A DNA stretch of 64,000 nt from Chitinophaga japonensis (GCF_007830125.1 NZ_VLLG01000006.1:124001-188000); one strand, 5' to 3'. Positions 53,436 through 63,122 are shown, numbered from the stretch's first letter. Notes: generated by a model from the sequence alone, not told the origin. Numbers and translations: made by a program.

Positions 53436-55394
53436 CTATCTTATCAGGTTCACCGCGCCCTTGCGCAGCACTTCCTTCCCGTCCGCCAGCTTTAACCGGA
53501 TGGCATATACGTATACGCCCGCGGGCTGGGCCTTGCCGTTATGGGTGCCGTCCCAGCCTGCGCCGGCCTCGCTGGTTGAAAAGATCTGCTCTCCCCACTG
53601 GTTGAATATGCGCAGTTGCTGCCCGGTAATGATATTGCCTTCGGCCCGGAAAATATCATTCAGGCCGTCATTATTGGGAGTGAAGGCATTGGGAATGAAG
53701 ATGTCCTGGCTCAGCAGCCTGGCCATAGCGGTGGCCGGTTCGCTATGCTGGCAGGCTACCGCCCCCAGGGCCATTACGCTGATGGTCACGCCTTCCGAAA
53801 GCGGCAGCCCCGTTACCTGGTGGCGGGTGCCCGCAGGGCCGGAACTGGGCGCAGTATAGGCGCCGCCGTTCACAGACACCTGGTAGCCCGTTGCACCGGG
53901 CACCGGCTGCCATACAAAGGTTACGCTGCCGGGCGTGATCTCCGTGGCGGTCACCACCGGGGCGGCTACCCGCTCCAGCCAGTCTATGGTAACAACGGTA
54001 CGGGGGCTGGTGCACATCCCGTTGATGGCCTCCGCGAAATATATCGCGTCCGTGCGGTCGGCCGGCACGGTATAGGTAACGCCCACGCCTACCGGCGCGC
54101 TGCCCTGGGCGCCGGTATACCAGTGATAGGTATAGGCGGCACCGGCATTCTGCACCAGCAGGGTCACGGTGCTGTCCGGGCAGGCCGTTGCACCATCCAC
54201 TACCGGCGAAGGGGGGATATCCGTTACCGTTACCTGCACGGTAGTGGATAGCTCGCAGCCCAGCGAATCCGTGGCGCGCACGGTATAGGCGGTGGTGGCG
54301 GCCGGGGCAACACGCAGCTCCTCCCCGCTCCCGCCGCCGGGCTGCCAGCTTACGTTGCTTACCGGGCCGCTGGCATCAGCGGTCAGCTTTACGGAATCCC
54401 CGGCGCAAATGGCATCCGGGCTGGCCTGGGCCGCCAGCGTGGCTGCTGTTTTGCCGGGCACCGTACCGGTATACGTAGTAGCGCAACCGTTAGCGTCCAG
54501 GATCGTGCACATATAATCACCGGCAGGCAGGTTGCGGGCCGTATCTCCCAGTTGCACCGGGGCGGTAGCCCAGGTAAAGGACAGGGGCGGCATGCCGCCG
54601 GTGGCGCTCAGTGCAATGCTGCCGTCGGCACGATTACAGGTGGCCGGCGTAATATCGGCGCTCAGGTCCACCGGCGTGTACGGCACACCGGAAAGGGCCA
54701 GGATCACGGCCCGGGAGCTGGTGAGGGTACTGGTGCCGGATATATAGCGGATCGTGATGCTGTCCAGCAACTTTGGCTGGTTGCTGCAGGCCATGGGAAT
54801 GTCCAGGCTGTAAAAGCGGGGATTGCCGCCGGACAGCCCATCCACGGTATAGGGCGGGGCGGCCTGCCGCGCAATACGGCCAAAGCTGCTGTATACGGCA
54901 TTGGCACCGTCAAACCAGTCCTGTATGTTGACAGATGCGCCCGTAGCCGTAGTGCCATCCGTAAAATGCAGGGTAATGGCCAGCCGGCTGTCTCCTTCCG
55001 TGGAGAACAGCAGCAGGCTTATTTTATTAAAAGCCGCCGGCGTATCCAGCGCCAGCGTACCGGTGGAATCCGTGTTGGCGACTACCGCGGAGGCGGACAG
55101 GTACAGGGCATTGCTGCTGTCATAGGGCGCCAGTTGGTAGGTGCGGGTGCCGCTGGTAATGGTGCCATTGTCCGCCATGCCGCCGGAAATGCCGTTGGCT
55201 GCCGCAAAGGAGGCGGAGTACAGCAGGTAAAAGCTCAGGTCCAGGTCCGTGGTGGTCACAGCGGTAGCGCTGGCGCCGCTTTCCGCCACCACATCGTTAT
55301 TAAAGCCAGAAATGCCAACAGGCATGTAGGTTTGCGCAAAGGACCGAACGGAGAACAGGATCAGTATGAGCACAATCGTAAAAACGTGTTTCAT
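53436..55394 (-). CDS. T9SS type B-sorted surface protein with Ig/FN3-like domains (tandem paralogue A)
   Basis: A 652-residue exported protein (signal TIVLILILFSVRSFAQ). The N-terminal 240 residues form a beta domain starting with PVGISGFNNDVVAESGASAT. Next is a SprB-type Ig repeat (CNRADGSIALSATGGMPPLS) and another Ig-like unit. A fibronectin III-like module follows (VVTATEITPGSVTFVWQPVP). The C-terminal 90 residues are the type B sorting domain (FIPNAFTPNNDGLNDIFRAE, then VYVYAIRLKLADGKEVLRKG). It is likely exported through T9SS and held at the surface. The N-terminal 300 residues are clearly homologous to the gene upstream, so the pair arose by duplication. Confidence 0.92.
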   Translation of the reverse strand: MKHVFTIVLILILFSVRSFAQTYMPVGISGFNNDVVAESGASATAVTTTDLDLSFYLLYSASFAAANGISGGMADNGTITSGTRTYQLAPYDSSNALYLSASAVVANTDSTGTLALDTPAAFNKISLLLFSTEGDSRLAITLHFTDGTTATGASVNIQDWFDGANAVYSSFGRIARQAAPPYTVDGLSGGNPRFYSLDIPMACSNQPKLLDSITIRYISGTSTLTSSRAVILALSGVPYTPVDLSADITPATCNRADGSIALSATGGMPPLSFTWATAPVQLGDTARNLPAGDYMCTILDANGCATTYTGTVPGKTAATLAAQASPDAICAGDSVKLTADASGPVSNVSWQPGGGSGEELRVAPAATTAYTVRATDSLGCELSTTVQVTVTDIPPSPVVDGATACPDSTVTLLVQNAGAAYTYHWYTGAQGSAPVGVGVTYTVPADRTDAIYFAEAINGMCTSPRTVVTIDWLERVAAPVVTATEITPGSVTFVWQPVPGATGYQVSVNGGAYTAPSSGPAGTRHQVTGLPLSEGVTISVMALGAVACQHSEPATAMARLLSQDIFIPNAFTPNNDGLNDIFRAEGNIITGQQLRIFNQWGEQIFSTSEAGAGWDGTHNGKAQPAGVYVYAIRLKLADGKEVLRKGAVNLIR

Positions 55395-55446
55395 TTATTC
55401 GAGAATTAATAATTAAGAATCGTAATGCAGGGGATCGTTAATTTAT

Positions 55447-57402
55447 TCAGCGCAGTAGCGCCACCCATCCCGTATACTTTCCGTCCTGGGGCCTGGCGGT
55501 AATAACATAGTAATACGTGCCTACCGGAAGGGCCTTGCCGCGCCAGGTGCCATCCCAGGGCCGTGCATATCCCTGGCTTTCATACACCGGCTGCCCCCAG
55601 CGGTTGAACACCTGCACCCGGCATCCGGGTATGGCGCGCAACCCGTCTATCTCCCAGCGGTCATTAACGCCATCGCCATTAGGACTGAAGGCATTGGGGA
55701 TGCGCAGCACTTTGTCCGGCACCACTACCAGCCAGGCCTGGCTGCTGCTGTCCATGCAACCAATGCCGTTCATGGCGTACAGGGTTACCCGGTACTGGCC
55801 GGGCGCCGCGTATTGGTGCGAAGGGTCCGTTTGCCCGGAAGTAGTGCTGTCGCCAAAATCCCAGCGGTAGCTAAGGGCGTGCTGCGACCGGTTGCTGAAG
55901 CTGAAAAGGGCTTCGCTGTATTCCAGCGGGGTGTTGATGCCGGGAGCTGTCGCAAAGGCTGCTACCGGCAACGGCTGTACGTCAATGAGCGCCGCCTGCT
56001 CCAGGGTATCAAAGCACTGCTGCTGCTTGCCGGCTACCAGTGTAACCGTATACACGCCGGGTGCTGTATAGTGGTGCAGGGGCGCCTCTGCGGCGGAGCG
56101 TGCTCCATCGCCAAAATCCCACTGCCAGTTGTCTGCCTGCTGCGACTGGTTAGTAAAGGCCACCGGCAGCGCCGGGCAACCGGTGAGGGTATCTGCGCTG
56201 AAAGCGGCGGTGGGCAAGGGATGCACGGTCAGCAGCACGGTATCTGCCAGGGGGCATCCAAAAGCATCCTCCGCCTGCACGATATAAGTAGTAGTCGTGT
56301 CCGGCGATACCACCACGCTGGAGCCGGCTGCATTACCGGGCTGCCAGCGGTAGTTGACCACCACTCCCCCGCTGGCAACGGCGCTCAATGTAGCCGCGGT
56401 ACCGGCGCACACGGCGTCCGTACTGGCGCTGGCCGTTAACACTGCGCCCGATGCTTCCGGCACATCGCCCTGGTAGATGGCGCTGCAGCCATTGGCATCA
56501 GTAATGGTGCAGGTGTAGCTGCCGGCCGGCAGGTTGACGGCAGCCGGCTGTGTTTGCACCGGTACGGTATTCCAGCTAAAGCGTAACGGGGCGGTGCCGC
56601 CGCTTACATCCAGTGCAATACTGCCATTGGCGCTGCCGCAAACAGCCGGGCTTACGGCCGGCGTTATTTCCAATGGCGTATAGGCGACACCGGAGAGCGC
56701 CAGTACCACCGCGCGGGGCGGGAAAGCGCTACCTCCACCTGATGTGTAGCTGATGGTAACCGATGCCAGGGGCTTAGCCTGGCTGGCGCAGGCCAGCGCT
56801 ATATCAAAACGATAAAAACGGGGATTGTTCCCGCCAAGGCCATCCACCACGTAAGGCGGGGCGGTATTGCGCGTAATCCGCCCAAAACCGGCATACACGG
56901 CATTGGGCCCGTCAAACCAGTCCGGTATGGTTAGTACGCCGCCGGCTGCGGTAGTGCCGTCTGTAAAGTGCAGGGTAACGGTGAGCGTGCTATTGCCTTC
57001 CGTTGAAAATAACAGCAGGCTCAGTTTACTGAACGTAGCCGGGGTGGCAAGTGTCAGCACGCCGGCAGCCACCGTATTGGGCACAGCGCCGCCGGCAGAC
57101 AGGAAAAGGCCGTTACCGGCGGTATAGGGCGCCAGTTGATAGGTGCGTGCGCCATTCATAATGACGCCATTGTCCGGGACGCCACCCGGTATGCCGTTGG
57201 CAGCCGCAAATGCAGCGGTATATAGTATGTTATCGCTAAGGTCCAGCACGGTGCTGGTAACAGCAGCCGCATTGGTACCCGATTCCGCAAAAACATCATG
57301 GTTAAAACCGCTGACGTTCACCGGCGTATACGTTTGTGCACAAAGCTCACGCGCACCGGCGCATAACGCCAGTGTAAGGGCAATAGTAGAAATGGTTTGC
57401 AT
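55447..57402 (-). CDS. T9SS type B-sorted surface protein with PKD domains (tandem paralogue B)
   Basis: A 651-residue exported protein (signal STIALTLALCAGARELCAQ). It shares its N-terminal 300 residues with its neighbour (PVNVSGFNHDVFAESGTNAA, then CGSANGSIALDVSGGTAPLR). The middle differs: two PKD domains read NWQWDFGDGARSAAEAPLHH and SYRWDFGDSTTSGQTDPSHQ. The C-terminus is the type B sorting domain (RIPNAFSPNGDGVNDRWEID, then YYYVITARPQDGKYTGWVAL). It lies 52 bases upstream of paralogue A and is probably co-transcribed with it. The substrate or partner that the shared N-terminal domain recognises is unknown. Confidence 0.92.
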   Translation of the reverse strand: MQTISTIALTLALCAGARELCAQTYTPVNVSGFNHDVFAESGTNAAAVTSTVLDLSDNILYTAAFAAANGIPGGVPDNGVIMNGARTYQLAPYTAGNGLFLSAGGAVPNTVAAGVLTLATPATFSKLSLLLFSTEGNSTLTVTLHFTDGTTAAGGVLTIPDWFDGPNAVYAGFGRITRNTAPPYVVDGLGGNNPRFYRFDIALACASQAKPLASVTISYTSGGGSAFPPRAVVLALSGVAYTPLEITPAVSPAVCGSANGSIALDVSGGTAPLRFSWNTVPVQTQPAAVNLPAGSYTCTITDANGCSAIYQGDVPEASGAVLTASASTDAVCAGTAATLSAVASGGVVVNYRWQPGNAAGSSVVVSPDTTTTYIVQAEDAFGCPLADTVLLTVHPLPTAAFSADTLTGCPALPVAFTNQSQQADNWQWDFGDGARSAAEAPLHHYTAPGVYTVTLVAGKQQQCFDTLEQAALIDVQPLPVAAFATAPGINTPLEYSEALFSFSNRSQHALSYRWDFGDSTTSGQTDPSHQYAAPGQYRVTLYAMNGIGCMDSSSQAWLVVVPDKVLRIPNAFSPNGDGVNDRWEIDGLRAIPGCRVQVFNRWGQPVYESQGYARPWDGTWRGKALPVGTYYYVITARPQDGKYTGWVALLR

Positions 57403-57772
57403 CGTTCTATATCATCGTTTGCTGCCAGGGGCGCCAGGGAACACAAGGGACGGGTATAGGGCCACCGCAGTTTTTTTCCTGTTTAATGGTTTTCGGAATC
57501 GCAGGGTACAACAAAAAAATTTATGATCCGGGTTTTCAATGACACCTCCCGGTACCGGGAAGCGCTTTTTTTAAATACACCAGCATGATAGATTCGGGGG
57601 GGTATAAAAAATGAATTTTCATGAGGAAATATCGTTAAGCGTGCATACATTAACGTTATTTAAAATATTCGCCGCCGGCTCCAGATGATCATTTCTTTAT
57701 CTTTTGCTAACGGATTTGCTAATGCAGGGATATGCCTCTATATTTGTTAAATATCTATAATTACACGGCAAT
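57403..57772. other. Divergent gap between paralogue B and the glycosyltransferase gene
   Basis: These 370 bases hold a strong plus-strand promoter (57715-57746), a 14-bp palindrome TCCCGGTACCGGGA at 57547-57560 and several T runs. No exact -7 box was found for the minus-strand gene. No open frame of note. Confidence 0.5.
57715..57746 (+). promoter_or_regulatory. Full Bacteroidota promoter of the glycosyltransferase gene
   Basis: TTTG at 57715-57718 and TATATTTG at 57739-57746 are separated by 20 bases, matching the -33 and -7 consensus. Transcription should start near 57753, about 20 bases before the ATG. Confidence 0.7.
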
Positions 57773-59446
57773 ATGCATTTAAATAAAACTACAACTATTA
57801 TACTGCTGGTGGCGGTGGCGGCCTTCCTCTTTATTCCCTTCCTGGGCCGTGTACACCTGTTTGACTGGGATGAAATAAATTTTGCGGAATGCTCCCGGGA
57901 AATGATCAAACTGGACGACTATTCCCGTATATATGTAAATTTTAAACCTTTCTGGGAAAAGCCGCCCATGTTCTTCTGGATGCAAACGGTGGCCATGAAA
58001 ATGTTCGGTGTGAACGAATTTGCCGCCCGCTTTCCCAACGCCATTTGCGGCATTGTGACCCTGCTGGTGCTGTTCCTGTGCGGGCGCCGCATCTACGACA
58101 ACCGTTTTGGCGTACTGTGGGCGCTGGCTTACGCCGGGTCGCTGTTTCCCAACATGTACTTTAAATCCGGGCTGATAGATCCCTGGTTCAACCTTTTCAT
58201 TTTCCTTTCCCTTTACTTTTTCATCCTGTATCACTGGAAACGCAACGGGTATGATAAGGAAGGACTGGGAAAAAAACCGCTGTACTATGCAGTATGGGCG
58301 GGCATTTTTATGGGTCTGGCTGTTCTGACAAAGGGACAGGTGGCGCTGATGATCTTCCTGCTGGTGCTGGGCGTGTACCTGGTATACAACCGCTTTAAGG
58401 TGTATTTTGGCTGGGGGCATGCGGTGGTGTTCCTGCTGGTGGCCGCCGGGGTCACCTTTACCTGGTACGGGTACGAGACCATCAAGAACGGTCCCTGGTT
58501 CATCACGGAATTCCTGCGCTACCAGTACCGCCTTTTCACCACGCATGATGCGGGCCAGAAGGGTTTCCCGGGCTACCACTTCGTGGTGATCCTCTTCGGC
58601 TGTTTCCCCGCGTCCCTCTTTGCGATCCCCGCCTTTTTCAAAATGCCCTTCACCCATCGCTATGACCGGGATTTCAAACGCTGGATGGTACTGCTGTTCT
58701 GGGTGGTGACCATCCTGTTCACCATCGTGCAGTCCCGTATCATTCACTACTCTTCCATGGCCTGGTTCCCGGTTACTTTCCTGGCCGCCTATACCTTTTA
58801 TAAATGGGAGCGCCAGGAAGCGCCGTATAAAAAATATGTAGCGGTGTTCACCGGCATCATTGGCGCCATTGTTTCATTGCTGCTGCTGCTGGTGACCATC
58901 ATTGCCATGAATATTGAAAAGCTGGTACCATATGTAGACGACCCGTTTGCACAGGCCAACATGATGGCGGATGTGCACTGGTCCGGCTGGGAAGGCTCCG
59001 CCGGCGTGCTGATGGTCCTTACCGTGGTGCTGGGCCTCCGGTACCTGAAAAAACACGCTTTCGGCCACGCCGCCTGGACCTTTTTTGGCGGCACGGCCAT
59101 CGTGATATTCCTGGCCGCGGCGCTGATCGTGCCCAAGGTGGAGCGCTACTCACAGGGCGCAGCCATCGACTTCCTGGAAGAACGGCAGGGAGAAGACTGC
59201 TATGTGAATGCGCTGGGCTACTGGAGCTACGCGCCTTTCTTTTACGCGCGCAAGGAACCGCCGCAGAACCCCAACTCCTACAACGAGGAATGGCTGCTGA
59301 CCGGCGATATTGATAAACCGGTGTATTTCGTTACCAAGGTAGACCGCGTGGAGAATTACACGAAGCATAACCCGGAGCTGAAGGAACTGTACCGGAAGAA
59401 CGGGTTCGTGTTTTTGAAGAGAGCAATACCGGGTAAGGCCGACTAA
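57773..59446 (+). CDS. ArnT/PMT-like GT39-GT83 membrane glycosyltransferase
   Basis: A 557-residue membrane protein with about eleven helices and the GT-C signature in the first periplasmic loop: FDWDEINFAECSREMI followed by FWEKPPMFFW. Family members move a sugar from a polyprenyl-phosphate carrier onto lipid A, protein or glycan on the periplasmic side. The C-terminal 110 residues are a soluble domain (YSQGAAIDFLEERQGEDCYV). The acceptor cannot be told from sequence. It has its own strong promoter and its stop overlaps that of the convergent AraC gene by four bases. Confidence 0.92.
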   Translation: MHLNKTTTIILLVAVAAFLFIPFLGRVHLFDWDEINFAECSREMIKLDDYSRIYVNFKPFWEKPPMFFWMQTVAMKMFGVNEFAARFPNAICGIVTLLVLFLCGRRIYDNRFGVLWALAYAGSLFPNMYFKSGLIDPWFNLFIFLSLYFFILYHWKRNGYDKEGLGKKPLYYAVWAGIFMGLAVLTKGQVALMIFLLVLGVYLVYNRFKVYFGWGHAVVFLLVAAGVTFTWYGYETIKNGPWFITEFLRYQYRLFTTHDAGQKGFPGYHFVVILFGCFPASLFAIPAFFKMPFTHRYDRDFKRWMVLLFWVVTILFTIVQSRIIHYSSMAWFPVTFLAAYTFYKWERQEAPYKKYVAVFTGIIGAIVSLLLLLVTIIAMNIEKLVPYVDDPFAQANMMADVHWSGWEGSAGVLMVLTVVLGLRYLKKHAFGHAAWTFFGGTAIVIFLAAALIVPKVERYSQGAAIDFLEERQGEDCYVNALGYWSYAPFFYARKEPPQNPNSYNEEWLLTGDIDKPVYFVTKVDRVENYTKHNPELKELYRKNGFVFLKRAIPGKAD

Positions 59447-60291
59447 AGGAATTTAGGCGGCGTTTCCTCAAAACAGGCGTAGTTCTCTGCCCGGAACCTG
59501 CCAGGGCTGTCGCCCAGGAAATACCGGAAATCCCGGGTAAGGTGCATCTGGTCTGTATACCCGAACTCATAGGCCAGCGCAGGCCATGTGATCCCCTTGT
59601 GCCGCATCTTGTAGTACAGCATGTTGGTAAACCGCACCATCCTGCTGTAATGCTTGGGGGAGGTGCCCACCTCCTTCATGAAATTGCGCTCCAGTTGCCG
59701 CTGCGACAAACAGACCTTTTGCTGCAATTGGGCGATAGGCCCCGGCACTTTACCGGTGTTGATCAACCGGGTCATGAGGTCCACGGCCCCATATGCATGC
59801 ATACTGTAAGCATTCTTTTGCGCCAGTTTTAACAGGTAAGGTTCCGCTATGGCAACGCAACTGTCTATGTCCGTACAGGGCAATAGCTGCTCTGTAATTT
59901 CCGCAAACAGCGCCCGGTGCACCAGTGTGCCATCCACTACTTCATCGCAGAAAAGATGGGCCGGTATGCCCAGTAAACCATGCAGTCCGCCGGGGGTAAG
60001 CTTCACTACAAAAACGGTAAAATCGCCCTGTACCCGGATATAGTGCTTCTGATGGGTGCGCAATCCCCTGATCACGCTCCTGGCAAAAGGCACTTCCAGT
60101 GCGGAGGCGCAATTAATGGTCGTAATGCGCTCGCCCAGGAAAAAGTCAAGCGTGCTTTGACACCATACCGGCATATGCTGTATATGCGTATGACCTGCGG
60201 GCACTTTTACATTCCGGAAGGAATATTCCATGATGAAAGGCCGGAGCGGCCGGGCGGGGAGCCGTTTGGTAATGGTCCAGGGGGAAAACAT
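59443..60291 (-). CDS. AraC-family transcription regulator
   Basis: A 282-residue regulator. The N-terminal 150 residues look like the DUF6597 sensing domain (RPFIMEYSFRNVKVPAGHTH). The C-terminal AraC DNA-binding domain has two helix-turn-helix units, QLQQKVCLSQRQLERNFMKE and GITWPALAYEFGYTDQMHLT followed by RDFRYFLGDSPGRFR. The ligand is unknown. It lies convergent to the glycosyltransferase and divergent from the lipoprotein gene at 60430, 138 bases apart, so it may control that gene. Confidence 0.92.
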   Translation of the reverse strand: MFSPWTITKRLPARPLRPFIMEYSFRNVKVPAGHTHIQHMPVWCQSTLDFFLGERITTINCASALEVPFARSVIRGLRTHQKHYIRVQGDFTVFVVKLTPGGLHGLLGIPAHLFCDEVVDGTLVHRALFAEITEQLLPCTDIDSCVAIAEPYLLKLAQKNAYSMHAYGAVDLMTRLINTGKVPGPIAQLQQKVCLSQRQLERNFMKEVGTSPKHYSRMVRFTNMLYYKMRHKGITWPALAYEFGYTDQMHLTRDFRYFLGDSPGRFRAENYACFEETPPKFL

Positions 60292-60429
60292 AAGATGAGC
60301 GTTGAGACAACCATTCCTAAAATAAGCATTTATATGGAGATGTGCAACAATGTCGATTTTTTACTATATCAGCAGGCATTTTCGGGAGAAATTTGCGGAT
60401 AAGCGTTCACTGCTTTTAAATGAATAACT

Positions 60430-61242
60430 ATGAGAAAGCCCGTACTTATATTGATCAGCACCTGCATAGCCCTGTTCCCCGGCTGCAGCGAGGACAATGA
60501 CACGCCACAGCCTCCCGCATCTGACTGTCGGATCATCACCATGGTGCAGGACCGGGGAGGGGATGCCACTACTTATGACATTAGCTATAACAGCGAAGGG
60601 AAAATTTCCAGCATTCAATTGGACGATAACAATAAAAGTTTGTACACCCTCAACTATACAGGAAACACATTTATACACGAACTGCATTATAGTAGCAGGC
60701 GGTTCAGCCATACGCTGGTGGAATTGAATGATCAGGGATTACCGCTGAAAATAACGGAAGAACTGTATAATGACATACTGCAGCCTAACAAAATTACTAA
60801 CCGGAACTACACTACTTACGAGTACAACAGCCGGGGTGAACTGCTTAAGTACAAGGCCTGGTATGACAATCTCAGCAACCCGGATGCAGGCATCGAAATA
60901 ACTACACTTGTCACCTGGTCAGGCGGTAATGCCGTTAAAGCAGCCGTGTCGGACGGCAGCGAATGGCTGGAACTGGAGTATTACACCGACCGGCCCTGGC
61001 AACCCGGTGACGAGATCAACAGGTTATTCCTGATCCAGCAAGGTATCTGCCCATATAAAAATAAAAACCTGGTAAAAGCGCAGAAATATGTAAAAAAGAA
61101 CAATGACGGCACTACTTCGGTTATCCAGATCACTAATATAAATTATGAATTTGACGGAGAAGGAAAGATTACCTCCGCTACCAGCACAACCAGCACGATA
61201 CCCGGCAAGATAGTCACCCAATATCAATACGCCTGTAACTGA
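60430..61242 (+). CDS. Exported lipoprotein with YD-like strand repeats, unknown function
   Basis: A 270-residue lipoprotein (lipobox FPGC, Cys19). The mature part is a chain of short beta strands like those of RHS/YD-type lipoproteins common in Bacteroidota: TYDISYNSEGKISSIQLD, YTTYEYNSRGELLKYKAW and NINYEFDGEGKITSATSTT. Such lipoproteins have no settled function. It sits 15 bases before the SnoaL-like gene and is probably co-transcribed with it. Start by the first ATG with a good signal peptide. Confidence 0.85.
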   Translation: MRKPVLILISTCIALFPGCSEDNDTPQPPASDCRIITMVQDRGGDATTYDISYNSEGKISSIQLDDNNKSLYTLNYTGNTFIHELHYSSRRFSHTLVELNDQGLPLKITEELYNDILQPNKITNRNYTTYEYNSRGELLKYKAWYDNLSNPDAGIEITTLVTWSGGNAVKAAVSDGSEWLELEYYTDRPWQPGDEINRLFLIQQGICPYKNKNLVKAQKYVKKNNDGTTSVIQITNINYEFDGEGKITSATSTTSTIPGKIVTQYQYACN

Positions 61243-61257
61243 TAACCGGATCGATAT

Positions 61258-61707
61258 ATGTATAGCGCAAAATTTACCCCACTGAGCAGCCTGCTCCTGC
61301 TCATTTCCCTGCAGGCCCTGTGCCAGCATGACACTACCCTCATCCGCCAGCGTGAGCATGCTTTGCGGGAGGCCATTCTGCGGCACGACTCCACCACCCT
61401 GTATGCTATCTGGATGCCCGACCTGGTCGTGAACAACCCGCGCAACTTTGCTGCTGACGCCCAGGTAGTGAAAACCGCTTTCCGTTCAGGCGTGCTTGAC
61501 TATGAGTTGTATGATATCCGCATCGAAAAGATACGCTTCCTGGATAATACTGCGGTGGTGATGGGACAGGAATCCGTAAAACCGGTGGCGCCAGCGCCGC
61601 ATGCCGGCCAAACCCTGACCCGGCGCTATCTCAATGTATGGACGCTGCATAACGGTACCTGGCGGCTGGCCGCCAGGCAATCTACCATTATTGCGAAGGA
61701 GGATTAA
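61258..61707 (+). CDS. Exported SnoaL/DUF4440-like NTF2-fold protein
   Basis: A 149-residue exported protein (signal LSSLLLLISLQALCQ) with an NTF2-like fold: IRQREHALREAILRHDSTTL, then LVVNNPRN, and the C-terminal strands RYLNVWTLHNGTWRLAARQS. The family includes ketosteroid isomerase-like and DUF4440 proteins that bind small molecules. A specific reaction cannot be assigned. It follows the lipoprotein gene by 15 bases. Confidence 0.85.
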   Translation: MYSAKFTPLSSLLLLISLQALCQHDTTLIRQREHALREAILRHDSTTLYAIWMPDLVVNNPRNFAADAQVVKTAFRSGVLDYELYDIRIEKIRFLDNTAVVMGQESVKPVAPAPHAGQTLTRRYLNVWTLHNGTWRLAARQSTIIAKED

Positions 61708-61712
61708 AGCCG

Positions 61713-62498
61713 CTATTTCTTTTTGGAGAAGAACCGCAAAATGCTGCTCACGACCTTGTCATTGGAGCCCAGCCAGCCTTTAACTTCGGTGTACAGCGCC
61801 ACCATGGCGTTGTCCAGCTTCACCATCAGCTTGTTGCCCTGGCCCGGCCTGGCCTTGTAATGCGTAGCCCTGCGGAAAGGATTTTTTTCAATGGAATAAT
61901 AGTATAACGCGATGGAACGCCTGAACTGTCCTTCCGGGCAGGTCATGGGTTCAGGATGACCGTGGTAGGAATCCGCGTCGGTATTAAAGATCACGCAGCG
62001 GTTAAAAATGGGCGATACCTTCTTTTCGCAGGCCGTCATTTTACGGTCCCACAGCTCCAGTTGCCCGCCCCATTCATCTTCCCAGTCCTTATTCAGGTAC
62101 ACCAGCACATTTACCCGGCGCTGCCAGTTGCGGTGATGCGGGTGCACGGTAAAATCAGCGTGGATGTTCAGGAAGCCGCCGCGGCCGGATTGATGGATGC
62201 CACCGCCTTCCAGGAAATCATCCTTCTGCAGGTTTTTAATGCCGGTCAGCTCGCTCAGGAACGCCAGGAACTCCGGGGAGTTCAGCTCGTTGATGGTGCG
62301 GCGGATGGTGTCCGGCAACTGGTCCAGCTTGTTCAGGCCGCGTTTCTTTTCATTGAAGTGCACGTAATTGATCCAGCCATCCGCTTTGTTGAGCGTGTTG
62401 AACTCTTCTATGCATTCATCCAGTATGGCAGGATTGAGAAAGTTTTCCAGGACAATGTGCGGATAGGGATCCGCTTCCTGGTATTGCTTGCTTAGCAT
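61713..62498 (-). CDS. 2-oxoglutarate/Fe(II)-dependent dioxygenase
   Basis: A 261-residue oxygenase. The ATG at 62498 is chosen over the TTG at 62594 because the -7 box of its promoter covers that TTG and because QYQEADPYPHIVLENFLNP is the usual family start. The iron site is His113-x-Asp115 in LNIHADFTVHPHHRNW and a His of SYHGHPEPM, with an Arg of QFRRSIALYYY binding 2-oxoglutarate. WGGQLELWDRK is the family core. It resembles the prolyl-4-hydroxylase-like 2OG-Fe(II) group seen near surface-glycan or peptide genes; the substrate is unknown. Convergent with the SnoaL gene, five bases apart. Confidence 0.9.
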   Translation of the reverse strand: MLSKQYQEADPYPHIVLENFLNPAILDECIEEFNTLNKADGWINYVHFNEKKRGLNKLDQLPDTIRRTINELNSPEFLAFLSELTGIKNLQKDDFLEGGGIHQSGRGGFLNIHADFTVHPHHRNWQRRVNVLVYLNKDWEDEWGGQLELWDRKMTACEKKVSPIFNRCVIFNTDADSYHGHPEPMTCPEGQFRRSIALYYYSIEKNPFRRATHYKARPGQGNKLMVKLDNAMVALYTEVKGWLGSNDKVVSSILRFFSKKK

Positions 62499-62591
62499 AG
62501 AAAGCTGACTGTTCCAGCTATTTACATCAATGACAGTTGTAGGCGATAATGTCTGTTGCAATTTCGAACTTTTTACTATATGTAATAATAA

Positions 62592-62622
62592 CAAATATAA
62601 CGTCCGCCGGCGAATGTATCAA
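62592..62622 (-). promoter_or_regulatory. Full Bacteroidota promoter of the 2OG-oxygenase gene
   Basis: On the minus strand TTG (62622-62620) and TATATTTG (62599-62592) are 20 bases apart. The RNA should start near 62585, which rules out the upstream TTG as start codon. Confidence 0.65.
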
Positions 62623-62639
62623 GGTTATTTTTTAGTTAA

Positions 62640-63122
62640 TTATGGCCGGTGCATCAGCCAGCACAGCAGTAGGGCCAGCTCGTTGCCCAGGGAGGACCGC
62701 AGTATCCGCAAAGCCTTGCGCATGTGCTGTTCCACGGTATTTACGGAGATGTTCAGCCGCTCGGCCACCTCCTTGTTGGTCAACTGGTTCTCCCGGCTCA
62801 GCAGGAAAACCGTGCGGCATTGCGCAGGCAGCTCCTGTATCTTGTGCTGCAGCAGCATTTCCATTTCCTTCAGCTCCAGCAATCCGCCGGCGTCACGAAC
62901 GCCGGCAGGCATGTCCTGTATGAAGGCCTGCTCTTTTTTCAACTGCGCCAGTTGCTGCCGGTGGTAGTTATACACGCGGTTGCGCAGGGCTACGAACAGG
63001 TAGTTTTCCAGCACGGTATGCTCGTGCAGGCCGGGCAACTGCCGGTAGAGGGCCATGAACAGGTCCTGCACCAGCTCCTGTGCCGCTTCCAACTGGCCGG
63101 TCTTTTTATGCGCGATATTCAC
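62640..63122 (-). CDS. ECF sigma factor with a displaced or frameshifted start
   Basis: The frame from the GTG at 63122 gives 160 residues with sigma region 2 (ENYLFVALRNRVYNYHRQQL) and region 4 (ENQLTNKEVAERLNISVNTV). Conserved coding continues upstream in the same frame: LIALFKQGDEKAFDTIYERH is encoded before the GTG, as in normal sigma N-termini, but no ATG, GTG or TTG occurs in frame before a stop codon (TAA at about 63249). An ATG at 63217 lies one base out of frame just after a -7 box. The gene is probably real but either lost a base near 63200, has a sequence error, or starts at an unusual codon. It is divergent from a FecR gene, as is normal for such pairs. Confidence 0.8.
   Translation of the reverse strand: MNIAHKKTGQLEAAQELVQDLFMALYRQLPGLHEHTVLENYLFVALRNRVYNYHRQQLAQLKKEQAFIQDMPAGVRDAGGLLELKEMEMLLQHKIQELPAQCRTVFLLSRENQLTNKEVAERLNISVNTVEQHMRKALRILRSSLGNELALLLCWLMHRP

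Noticed and set aside
62498..62594. TTG start for the 2OG-oxygenase giving 32 extra residues
   Set aside because: The TTG lies inside the promoter -7 box and the extra residues are not like the family.
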